Shown here: positions 16,972 through 22,996 of the stretch, one piece after another
Layout: every line of letters starts with the position of its first letter
How positions within the stretch are numbered: position 1 is the first letter of the stretch
Virus record (IMG/VR): IMGVR_UViG_3300031975_000248
Location: 1-22,996 of that record
DNA from: a virus
Direction: 5' to 3' (one strand)
Length of the DNA: 22,996 bases
Program-made: the position numbers and the translations under genes
Notes under the pieces: model-generated
What the model saw: only the letters and a program-made list of their open reading frames with translations
Told to the model about the DNA's origin: nothing
Databases searched by the model: none

Positions 16972-18123
16972 ATGCCATCTAAATCCAAACAACAACAAAA
17001 GTTTATGGGTATAGTAAGGTCGATACAGAAGGGTGAAGCGCCCGCTGGTAAATTTTCAAAAGCAGCTCAAAAGGCTGCTAAGTCTATGGAAAAGGGTAGT
17101 GTAAGAAAGTATGCTAAAACAAAGCATGACGACTTACCTAAAAAGGTAAAGGAAGAAAGAGACTATAAGGATGAGTATAAGAAATTTCAATCTTCTACAA
17201 AGTCTAAAAAGTATAGAGCAGAATTAAATAAGTACAATCGTAAGAAAGGTACTTATGGTAATGGTGATGGCAAAGACGCCTCACACAAAGGGGGAAAGAT
17301 TGTGGGATTTGAATCAGAGTCTAAGAATAGAGGAAGGGCTGAAAAGAGTCGTTTGAAGAAAGAATCTCAAATAACAGAATTAGTTCCACCTATGTCCGTC
17401 ACTAATCCAGCAGCTTACAAAGCTATGTTGGACAGACAGATTGCAAAAAATGTTAAAGTTAAAACTGCTTTAGGTAATAGAAATCATAAAGACCATAAAA
17501 AAGCAAAAAGTTTATTTCAAAGATTTATGGCTAAATTTAAAAAGAAAAAGAAAGATGAAGGATTTGGTGGAGATTTAAAAGGTTCTGAAAAGAAAAAATT
17601 TGAAAAAGCCAGAAAAGAGAATGCCGAAGTTTTAGGATATAAACTTACTGGTAAGGGTGATGTAAATGAAGGTCAAAAACAATATGCTCAAAAATTAACT
17701 GATGATTTTATGAAATCAGTTAGAAAATTTGAACAAGAAGTTATTGTTTTAGCTAAAATGTCTACTAAAATAAGAGGTGATAAAACAGACGAAAAGATTA
17801 TTTTAAAAATGTACAAAAAACATATGACTCCGTTTATTTCACTAATTAGTAGTTGGAATAGTGGAACACAAAGGAATCCTCAAATATCTGAATCTGTAAA
17901 TGAAGCTAAAGATCCTGATATAATTGCTAAAATTAGAGATGTTTTAAAGAATGGTATTACTAACATTAAAGATCCTGTATCAGGTAAAAAGATGAAAGTT
18001 GATAGTTATTCTGCATCTGCTATAACTCAAGTATATGATAAAATCAATACATCTAATAAGAAAAAGTTCGCAAATCTATCAATACCAAAGATGGCTAAAA
18101 TGGCTATGAAGTTTGTAAAATGA
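16972..18123 (+). CDS. Lysine-rich basic head protein of unknown function
   Basis: A 383-residue, strongly basic protein that starts one base after the gp21 stop. The N-terminus (PSKSKQQQKFMGIVRSIQKG, then KAAKSMEKGSVRKYAKTKH) resembles a short phage/bacterial domain I recall as DUF3008. Residues about 64-128 contain DYKDEYKKFQ, NKYNRKKGTYGNGDG, DASHKGGK (102-109) and NRGR...KSR (119-127), a set known to me from several phage structural regions and faintly like an HNH-type zinc-less nucleic-acid-binding fold. ITE|L (Glu136) follows. The C-terminal half is helical and Lys-rich. Basic character and linkage to gp21 suggest a DNA-associated internal head protein; this is inference. Confidence 0.7.
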   Translation: MPSKSKQQQKFMGIVRSIQKGEAPAGKFSKAAQKAAKSMEKGSVRKYAKTKHDDLPKKVKEERDYKDEYKKFQSSTKSKKYRAELNKYNRKKGTYGNGDGKDASHKGGKIVGFESESKNRGRAEKSRLKKESQITELVPPMSVTNPAAYKAMLDRQIAKNVKVKTALGNRNHKDHKKAKSLFQRFMAKFKKKKKDEGFGGDLKGSEKKKFEKARKENAEVLGYKLTGKGDVNEGQKQYAQKLTDDFMKSVRKFEQEVIVLAKMSTKIRGDKTDEKIILKMYKKHMTPFISLISSWNSGTQRNPQISESVNEAKDPDIIAKIRDVLKNGITNIKDPVSGKKMKVDSYSASAITQVYDKINTSNKKKFANLSIPKMAKMAMKFVK

Positions 18124-18377
18124 TAAAATTAAAGGATATATTAAACGAAGCTGATGACCACGAAGGTAAAATGGCTAAAGCTCAATTAGAACGTTCTATG
18201 AAGTATGCAAAAATGATTTATAAGATAGTTGATAATGTCGGTAATGGTGGTGAAGTTGAAATGCCGGCTTGGGTTCAATCCAAACTAACTAAGTCTATGG
18301 ACTACTTACAGAGTGTGTACAATTACTTTGATGGTAAAGATGGTTTAGAAGATAAATTTCAAAATAAAGAAAATTAA
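18120..18377 (+). CDS. Small internal-head candidate with LNE|A leader
   Basis: An 85-residue protein whose ATG overlaps the previous stop (ATGA). Its first ten residues, MIKLKDILNE, end in LNE|A, a near-ideal match to the short helix plus [I/L]-x-E cleavage site of T4 internal-protein leaders. The mature part (ADDHEGKMAKAQLERS ... MPAWVQSKLTKSMDYL) is a helical block I recall from other T4-like marine phages, where it appears attached to various head-region proteins. It has no enzymatic motif. A packaged, gp21-processed small protein is the most economical reading. Confidence 0.72.
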   Translation: MIKLKDILNEADDHEGKMAKAQLERSMKYAKMIYKIVDNVGNGGEVEMPAWVQSKLTKSMDYLQSVYNYFDGKDGLEDKFQNKEN

Positions 18378-18383
18378 GAAAGT

Positions 18384-18397
18384 AGATATTTATATCT
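18384..18397 (+). promoter_or_regulatory. GATATTTATATCTA gap motif, near-palindromic
   Basis: The 34-base gap contains AGATATTTATATCT, with core TATTTATA at 18387-18394. Only four bases separate the core from AGGAG at 18399-18403. If the core were a -10 element reading rightwards, the start point would fall on or inside the ribosome binding site, so either the promoter geometry differs or the motif is a processing site. Confidence 0.45.
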
Positions 18398-18411
18398 AAG
18401 GAGACAATATT

Positions 18412-19035
18412 ATGGCAAATGTTAAATTAAAAGATTTACTAAAAGAGATAAGAATAGCTGGTGGTATGATTTCAGAAAGTCCGTGGGCTAAGAAAGAAAA
18501 CGATAAACCATCTATCAATGTAAATGAATTAGTAGAATCTATTCGTAACTTTAACTCTATAGGTGAATCCATCTATGGTAAAGGTAGCTTAAAAGAAGTA
18601 GCTGAAAGTCTTTCATCGATTGCTGAAGGTGCTGCTCAACATACTCTATCTGAAACAGAAGATATGTTTGATAAGGTTACAGTCAGCCGTAATATGAAAG
18701 AACTTACAGGCTTATCAAAGCAATTTGGTAAGGTTTCACAAGAAGCTAATTCTCTACAGGAAAGAATGAGTGGTTTATACGAAGATATGGGGAATATCTT
18801 AGGTAGATACTATGAGATTGGTGAAAAGCATGTGCCAGGTCATGATGATGAGGATAGCGAATCTAATGAAGGTAAGGATATGATGTTTAGAGAGGATGAC
18901 GGATACAAAGAATTTTTTAATAAAGCTATGAAAAAATTTGGAATTAAGTCTCCAAAAGATTTAAAGCCAGAAGATAAGGATGATTTCTTTAACTATGTTG
19001 ATAGAAATTATAAGGCAAAAAAAGAAACAGACTAA
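18412..19035 (+). CDS. Head-region protein of unknown function, upstream partner of bS21
   Basis: A 207-residue protein with AAGGAG well placed before the ATG. The leader MANVKLKDLLKE ends in LKE at residue 12, and ISE|S follows at 20-23. The central segment (IYGKGSLKEVAESLSSIAEG, then DMFDKVTVSRNMKEL and LQERMSGLYEDMGNILGRYYEI) is strongly conserved in T4-like marine phages as I recall. A separate C-terminal module reads FFNYVDRNYKAKKETD, an ending I associate with several phage head proteins. No catalytic residues are apparent. Probably an internal or assembly protein; bS21 follows after nine bases in what looks like the same transcript. Confidence 0.72.
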   Translation: MANVKLKDLLKEIRIAGGMISESPWAKKENDKPSINVNELVESIRNFNSIGESIYGKGSLKEVAESLSSIAEGAAQHTLSETEDMFDKVTVSRNMKELTGLSKQFGKVSQEANSLQERMSGLYEDMGNILGRYYEIGEKHVPGHDDEDSESNEGKDMMFREDDGYKEFFNKAMKKFGIKSPKDLKPEDKDDFFNYVDRNYKAKKETD

Positions 19036-19044
19036 GAGGTAAAT

Positions 19045-19272
19045 ATGGCAATAAAGGTTGTTGTTAAAAATAATAATGTTGAGAAAGCTCTCAGTATTTT
19101 TAAAAGAAAAGTAAAAGATTCTAATTTAATGTATGATTTAAGAGAACGTGAGTTTTATAAAAAACCATCCGATGTTAAAAAAGAAGCTAAAAGTAAAGCT
19201 AAAGCTCGTAATTATTGGAAAAAAATAAAACTAATGGAAGAAGATTCACGAAAAAGAGGAAGAAAATTTTAA
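19045..19272 (+). CDS. rpsU: Ribosomal protein bS21 homologue
   Basis: A 75-residue basic protein that matches bacterial bS21 along nearly its whole length: an N-terminal beta strand (IKVVVKNN), ALSIFKR (15-21), LREREFYKKP (32-41), then a Lys/Ala/Arg-rich helix (KKEAKSKAKARNYWKK) and a basic C-terminus. E. coli RpsU has ALRRFKR and VRRREFYEKP at the corresponding places. bS21 is a small-subunit protein near the anti-Shine-Dalgarno end of 16S rRNA that aids translation initiation. Phage-borne bS21 genes are known, including in marine phages, and are thought to replace host bS21 and favour viral mRNA. AGAGG precedes the ATG. The position inside the head cassette implies late expression. Confidence 0.94.
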   Translation: MAIKVVVKNNNVEKALSIFKRKVKDSNLMYDLREREFYKKPSDVKKEAKSKAKARNYWKKIKLMEEDSRKRGRKF

Positions 19273-19276
19273 CTTT

Positions 19277-19290
19277 TTATATTTATATAT
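19277..19290 (+). promoter_or_regulatory. TTATATTTATATAT gap motif upstream of scaffold and capsid genes
   Basis: The core TATTTATA lies at 19280-19287, eight bases after the bS21 stop and 108 bases before the scaffold ATG. It leaves room for a structured leader of about 100 bases on the gp22-gp23 message. Same motif family as at 5322, 14075, 18384 and 22154. Confidence 0.5.
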
Positions 19291-19303
19291 ATCAAAACTA
19301 AAC

Positions 19304-19328
19304 ACACCGTTCCTATCGTATACGGTGT
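19304..19328 (+). promoter_or_regulatory. Leader hairpin ACACCGT/ACGGTGT
   Basis: ACACCGT (19304-19310) can pair with ACGGTGT (19322-19328) in a perfect 7-bp stem around an 11-base loop. There is no T-run after it, so it is unlikely to be a terminator. It may stabilise the 5' end of the scaffold-capsid transcript or be a binding site; inference from sequence only. Confidence 0.5.
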
Positions 19329-19336
19329 AACCGAAA

Positions 19337-19370
19337 TATAATAATTCTATTATAGTTCCCAATAACTATA
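19337..19370 (+). promoter_or_regulatory. Two mutually exclusive leader hairpins
   Basis: TATAATA (19337-19343) pairs perfectly with TATTATA (19348-19354) around a 4-base loop, and TATAGTT (19351-19357) pairs perfectly with AACTATA (19364-19370). The two stems share bases 19351-19354 and cannot both form. They are A/T-rich and therefore weak. The ribosome binding site of gp22 (AGGAG, 19384-19388) follows 14 bases later. Confidence 0.35.
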
Positions 19371-19395
19371 CTAAATCCTAAATAGGAGAATAATA

Positions 19396-20454
19396 ATGGA
19401 TGATCTCTTAAAAGAAGCAATTGCTGACGCAAAAGCTGTTCGTGAGACTGCTTTAGAAAACGCAAAGATGGCTTTAGAAGAGGCTTTCACTCCAAGATTG
19501 CAGAACATGCTATCTCAGAAGATTCAAACAGAAATGGAAGATGAAGATGAGAAAGATGTAGATGAAATCTCATACAAAGAAGATGACGAAGATCCTTCTG
19601 ATGATGATGTTGATGAAATATCATACAAAGAAGATGACGAAGATCCTTCTGATGATGCTGATGAAGATCCGTCTGATGTGGATGAAACCAAAATAATCGA
19701 AATCGATGGTGTTAAATATGCACCTGTAGTATCTGAAGAAGAAGATGAAGATGAAATGGATGAAATCGCTAAAGATGATGATGAAGATATGGAAGAAGAT
19801 CTTGATTTAGAATCTGTAATTAAAGAGTTAGAGTCTGAGCTTGAAGAAGGTGAAGATAAAGATGAAAAAGAAGAAATGGATGAAAATGACGTTTCCTCTG
19901 ATATTGGTAATGGTGACAATAAAGTCAATAAAAAAGCCAATGATTCATCTGGAGTCGGAAGTGACGGAAAAGCGAAGTTAAAAGAAGGTGAAGATAAAGA
20001 CGAAGATGAGATGGATGAGGACATCGATCTTGACGAAGTACTTAAAGCACTTTCTGAGGAAGAAGATGAAGATGAAAAGAAAGACGAAGTTTCCGAACTA
20101 AAATCTGATCTTGAAGAACATCGTTCCGTAATCGAAACACTTCGTGGAAAGCTAAATGAAGTCAACTTGCTAAATGCTAAACTTTTATTCACAAACAAAC
20201 TATTCAGAAAGCATGGTTTGAACAATGAACAGAAGATGAAAGTCGTTGAGCAATTCGATAGAGCTAGTAACCTTAGAGAAGTCAAGTTAGTGTATTCTAC
20301 ACTTGGTGAATCTTTTGGTGCTAGAAAAAATGAAATAAATGAACATAAGGGAAGCGCATCTAAACCAATAGCGTCTACCAAATCTGAAAAGAAAGTAATA
20401 ACTGAAAGTTCAGATTTGAGAGACAGGTTTAAGAAGTTAGCTAACCTTATATAA
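19396..20454 (+). CDS. 22: Prohead scaffold protein (gp22-like)
   Basis: A 352-residue, extremely acidic protein just upstream of the major capsid gene, with AGGAG before the ATG. The N-terminal helix MDDLLKE|A carries a protease-type site at Glu7. Residues 46-240 are dominated by Asp/Glu and include a 17-residue tandem duplication. The last third is a typical scaffold coiled coil (LKSDLEEHRSVIETLRGKL, NLLNAKLLFTNKLFRKHGL), and the end SDLRDRFKKLANLI is basic and probably contacts the shell. T4 gp22 forms the core around which gp23 assembles and is then cut to small peptides by gp21; several [I/L]-x-E sites here (LKE|A, LNE|V, ITE|S) fit that. Assignment rests on composition, coiled coil and gene order 21-22-23. 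Confidence 0.9.
   Translation: MDDLLKEAIADAKAVRETALENAKMALEEAFTPRLQNMLSQKIQTEMEDEDEKDVDEISYKEDDEDPSDDDVDEISYKEDDEDPSDDADEDPSDVDETKIIEIDGVKYAPVVSEEEDEDEMDEIAKDDDEDMEEDLDLESVIKELESELEEGEDKDEKEEMDENDVSSDIGNGDNKVNKKANDSSGVGSDGKAKLKEGEDKDEDEMDEDIDLDEVLKALSEEEDEDEKKDEVSELKSDLEEHRSVIETLRGKLNEVNLLNAKLLFTNKLFRKHGLNNEQKMKVVEQFDRASNLREVKLVYSTLGESFGARKNEINEHKGSASKPIASTKSEKKVITESSDLRDRFKKLANLI
19561..19657 (+). repeat. 51-bp tandem duplication in the scaffold gene
   Basis: Bases 19561-19606 and 19612-19657 are 46-base copies offset by 51 bases (17 codons) that I see differing at a single base, encoding DEISYKEDDEDPSDD twice. DEDPSDVDE follows as a partial third copy. Near identity at third positions indicates a recent duplication. 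Confidence 0.9.
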
Positions 20455-20468
20455 TTGGGAGACATATA

Positions 20469-22091
20469 ATGTCAAACTTTGATAATCTAAACTCTTTGAT
20501 GACTGGGCACAACCCACACAAAGAGCTTCTCAAACAGACTAGGAAACTGGTCGACAAATGGGAACCGACCGGATTGTTAGATGAAATCGATGACTCCACT
20601 AAGAAACAGGGAATGGCTGTTCTTTTAGAAAACCAGGCAACGCAGCTTATTAAAGAAGCTTCAGCGACAGGTACTGGTGGTGATAGAGAAGAGTGGTCTG
20701 GTGTTGCATTACCATTGGTTCGTAGAATCTTTGGTGAATTGTCAGCACAAGAGTTTGTTAGTGTACAACCGATGAATCTACCATCAGGTCTGATTTTCTT
20801 TTTGGACTTCAAATATGGTTCTGCTTCCTCACAAATCGATCAAAATTCTGATGTATTTGGTAATACTTCAGGTTCTGGCGATGCTAGTGGTGGTTTGTAT
20901 GGTGCAGGCAAATTTGGATATTCAATCAACGATAAAAAAGCTGAAGGTATTACGCCACTTGGTATGACTACTGGTTCTGCTACATGGAAAGATGTAGACT
21001 TTGAGCCTGATTTAAGTGCTTCTGTTGCTGATGGAACACTTTTAAAAGTATCAGTTGGTGCTGGTTTATTTACTAGACCTGACTACAATGGCATACGTGC
21101 TTGGGAACTTAGTGGTTCTGGAGTAACAGCTGTTTATCCAGCTTATAGTGTAGTTGATGATGTCAATAATGTAACTACTGCTAGTTTCTTTGCTAAGATT
21201 ACACCTGCTGATGGACAACTTTTTGGTGTTAAGTATCACGAAGCTCCAATTGCTACTCAACGTGGTGATTTTGAACAGAGCTCGTTTACTACACCTGGAC
21301 CATCATCTGCTGATGATCTTGAGATTCCAGAAGTAGACATTCAGTTAAGAAGTGAAGCTATCGTTGCTAAAACAAGAAAGTTAAAAGCTGTATGGACACC
21401 AGAGCTTGCTCAGGATCTTAATGCTTATCATTCTGTTGATGCCGAAGCTGAACTAACTGCTATGTTAAGTGAGTACATCGCAATGGAAATCGATTTAGAA
21501 ATCCTTGATATGTTAAAAGCTAATGCTTCTGCTAAGACAGCATACTGGTCAGCTAAAGTTGGCTATGAGTATGATGGTTCTGGAACAGGTGCACCTGCTT
21601 TTTCACAAATAAGTGGTGCTTCTAATGCTTATACGAAATCTCAATGGTTTCAAACATTAGGTATTAAGATACAATCTGTTTCTAATGCTATCCATCAGAA
21701 AACACTTCGTGGTGGTGCTAATTTTGTTGTTGTTTCACCTGAAACTGCTACAATCTTAGAATCAGTTAGCGGATATATTGCTAATACTGGTAATGCAGAA
21801 GGTAAAACTTATGCTATGGGTGTTGAAGCTGTTGGTTCAATCAATAACAGATATACTGTTTATAAGAATCCTTACATGTTGGATAATTCTATACTTATTG
21901 GTTTCAGAGGAAGCAATTTCTTAGAAACTGGTGCTGTATATGCTCCATATGTACCGATGATTATGACTCCGTTAGTATACGATCCTCAAAACTTTACTCC
22001 ACGTAAAGGTGTGATGACTCGTTACGCTAAGAAGATGGTTCGTCCAGAATTCTACGGAAAAGTTGTTGTAACCGACATCGATCAAGTTTAA
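20469..22091 (+). CDS. 23: Major capsid protein (gp23-like)
   Basis: A 540-residue protein (T4 gp23 is 521) with GGGAG at 20457-20461 before the ATG. Residues 1-63 form a charged helical delta region ending LIKE|A at Glu63, the same place where gp21 cuts T4 gp23 (after residue 65). The mature N-terminus continues WSGVALPLVRRIFGEL and VSVQPMNLPSGLIFFLDFKYG, the most recognisable T4-type gp23 blocks. Later blocks are LKAVWTPELAQDLNAYH, EAELTAMLSEYIAMEIDLEI, GGANFVVVSPETATIL and YDPQNFTPRKGVMTRYAKKMVRPEFYGKVVV, all typical of the HK97-fold shell protein of this family. It forms the hexamers of the head and is followed by a terminator. Confidence 0.97.
   Translation: MSNFDNLNSLMTGHNPHKELLKQTRKLVDKWEPTGLLDEIDDSTKKQGMAVLLENQATQLIKEASATGTGGDREEWSGVALPLVRRIFGELSAQEFVSVQPMNLPSGLIFFLDFKYGSASSQIDQNSDVFGNTSGSGDASGGLYGAGKFGYSINDKKAEGITPLGMTTGSATWKDVDFEPDLSASVADGTLLKVSVGAGLFTRPDYNGIRAWELSGSGVTAVYPAYSVVDDVNNVTTASFFAKITPADGQLFGVKYHEAPIATQRGDFEQSSFTTPGPSSADDLEIPEVDIQLRSEAIVAKTRKLKAVWTPELAQDLNAYHSVDAEAELTAMLSEYIAMEIDLEILDMLKANASAKTAYWSAKVGYEYDGSGTGAPAFSQISGASNAYTKSQWFQTLGIKIQSVSNAIHQKTLRGGANFVVVSPETATILESVSGYIANTGNAEGKTYAMGVEAVGSINNRYTVYKNPYMLDNSILIGFRGSNFLETGAVYAPYVPMIMTPLVYDPQNFTPRKGVMTRYAKKMVRPEFYGKVVVTDIDQV
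20655..20660 (+). other. Predicted gp21 cleavage site in gp23 (LIKE|A)
   Basis: Codons for Glu63 and Ala64. The match in sequence ([I/L]-x-E before a small residue) and in position to the T4 gp23 site gives an internal calibration for the protease consensus in this phage: I-K-E|A. Confidence 0.85.
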
Positions 22092-22113
22092 TTGAATATC
22101 AATTAATCTACTT

Positions 22114-22145
22114 AAAAAGGGTGGGAGATTTCTCACCCTTTTTTT
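22114..22145 (+). terminator. Rho-independent terminator after gp23
   Basis: AAAAAGGGTG (22114-22123) pairs with CACCCTTTTT further down, with an inner AGA/TCT extension and a run of T to about 22145. It sits 22 bases after the gp23 stop and ends the scaffold-capsid unit. The only clear intrinsic terminator in the window. Confidence 0.9.
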
Positions 22146-22153
22146 GTGCCTTG

Positions 22154-22176
22154 TATATTTATTAATGAATAAATAC
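22154..22176 (+). promoter_or_regulatory. Gap motif TATATTTATT with inverted AATAAATA partner
   Basis: TATATTTATT (22154-22163) is followed four bases later by AATAAATACA, its imperfect inverted complement. Unlike the other four copies, this one also shows an AATAAATA element reading rightwards at about 22168-22175, resembling the T4 late promoter. It lies just after the terminator and 22 bases before the next ATG, so a promoter for the downstream gene is likely. Confidence 0.5.
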
Positions 22177-22197
22177 ACCTTTTTTTAGGAGAATATA

Positions 22198-22996
22198 ATG
22201 GAAGCAATTTGGCCAGGTAGTAGTTCATTTTCAACTGGTGATACTCCATATGGATTTTACGATACAGATACAGACTTTTCGGGATCTAGTAATCATAATG
22301 TGGATAAATTTTCAGATTGGGCAGCTAAAAGATTAGGCTTTCCCATAATAGCAGTTGAATTACAGAAAGAACAATTTTATGCTTGTTATGAAGAAGCTAT
22401 CACAGAATACAGTGCGCAAGTAAATCAGTTTAATATTAGGGATAATATGTTGGCACTACAAGGACAAAATACAGGCTCTGGTGCTACAAAAACAGATTTA
22501 ACACACAGAAAACTAACACCCACTATTGGTAGAAGTATTCAGTTAGCTGAACAATACGGAACAGAAGCAGGTGTCGGTGGTACAGTAGATTTTAAAAGTG
22601 GTTCTATAGCAGTATCAAGTGGTTCGCAAGTTTATGATTTAGACGCTCTTTGGGCACAACCATCTGAAAGTGGTAATGCCATAGAGATTAGAAAAGTATT
22701 TTATGAGGCTTCTCCGGCAGTTACTAGATATTTCGATCCTTATGCTGGTACAGGTGATGGTAGTTACAATATGTTAGATTCTTTTGGTTGGGGCAACAAC
22801 TCACCAGCCGTTCAGTTTATGATGATGCCGATGTATGCTGATTTATTAAAGGTTCAAGCTATTGAGTTCAATGACCAGATAAGAAAATCTGCTTACTCAT
22901 TTGAATTGGTTAATAATAAACTTAGAATTTTTCCAAATCCTACAAGCGAATATAAACTTCATTTTAGATATTTGGTAAAGCAAGATAGAAATAATA
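22198..22996 (+). CDS. Probable neck / head-tail connector protein, 3' end missing
   Basis: Open from the ATG at 22198 (with TAGGAG upstream) to the right edge, at least 266 residues. The N-terminal helical part contains AAKRLGFPIIAVELQKEQFYACYEEAITEYSAQ, the 'hydrophobic residue, then EEA-x-x-EY' style seen in head-completion and neck proteins. The later part includes LVNNKLRIFPNPTSEYKLHFRYLV, again typical of this group. In T4 the neck genes 13 and 14 are elsewhere; T4-like marine phages often place such a gene after the capsid gene as I recall. It is preceded by the gp23 terminator and its own candidate promoter, so it is expressed separately. The exact equivalent (gp13-like or other) cannot be decided here. 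Confidence 0.65.
   Translation, partial: MEAIWPGSSSFSTGDTPYGFYDTDTDFSGSSNHNVDKFSDWAAKRLGFPIIAVELQKEQFYACYEEAITEYSAQVNQFNIRDNMLALQGQNTGSGATKTDLTHRKLTPTIGRSIQLAEQYGTEAGVGGTVDFKSGSIAVSSGSQVYDLDALWAQPSESGNAIEIRKVFYEASPAVTRYFDPYAGTGDGSYNMLDSFGWGNNSPAVQFMMMPMYADLLKVQAIEFNDQIRKSAYSFELVNNKLRIFPNPTSEYKLHFRYLVKQDRNN

Noticed and set aside
19304-19328. Hairpin after bS21 as an intrinsic terminator
   Set aside because: There is no T-run after the stem, unlike the clear terminator at 22114-22145.
19524-20465. 313-codon Ser-rich minus-strand open frame opposite the scaffold gene
   Set aside because: A Ser-rich frame is the expected complement of Asp/Glu codons (GAT/GAA/GAC); no family resemblance and it lies fully opposite gp22.
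14068-22197. tRNA or other small RNA gene in the gaps
   Set aside because: The gaps are 34-123 bases and A/T-rich; none shows a cloverleaf, TTC-loop or CCA-like pattern.

Overview
The window is the structural and DNA-packaging region of a T4-like myovirus genome (class Caudoviricetes). The G+C content is low, roughly a third by eye. Every supported gene lies on the + strand, genes are packed tightly with many 1-8 base overlaps, and most starts follow a good AGGAG/GGGAG-type ribosome binding site. Domain types resemble marine T4-like phages (cyanophage and pelagiphage relatives). The host cannot be fixed from the sequence; strong Shine-Dalgarno sites argue against Bacteroidetes.

Layout. 1-5310: the end of a long repetitive tail fibre, then a second fibre ending in an S74-type self-cleaving chaperone. 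5355-9143: a 1262-residue protein combining a P-loop kinase-like domain, a HIGH-type nucleotidyltransferase and a ligase-like (KxDG) nucleotidyltransferase. 9146-10674: four small genes (zinc ribbon, membrane-anchored coiled coil, small beta-rich protein, signal peptide plus coiled coil). 10674-14067: large terminase and portal. 14118-18377: seven genes around the prohead protease gp21, several looking like internal head or core proteins. 18412-19272: a head-associated protein and a phage-encoded ribosomal protein bS21. 19396-22091: scaffold gp22 and major capsid protein gp23, followed by a rho-independent terminator. 22198 to the right edge: the start of a probable neck/connector protein.

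The genes fit together as a head-building programme: the portal nucleates the prohead, gp22 and the accessory acidic and basic proteins form the core, gp23 forms the shell, gp21 cleaves after [I/L]-x-E, and the terminase packages DNA. Three observations deserve most attention. (1) Several proteins, including the 1262-residue enzyme, start with a short helix ending in [L/I]-x-E followed by a small residue. This is the architecture of T4 capsid-targeting sequences, and it suggests that the multi-domain enzyme is packaged in the head, cut by gp21 (possibly between its domains) and injected with the DNA. (2) A bS21 gene sits inside the head cassette just before scaffold and capsid. (3) A TATTTATA-type motif occurs in all five intergenic gaps longer than 30 bases, marking likely transcription-unit boundaries.

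There is no gene-free stretch over 300 bases; the longest gap is 123 bases (19273-19395). I found no tRNA, CRISPR array, insertion sequence or convincing minus-strand gene.
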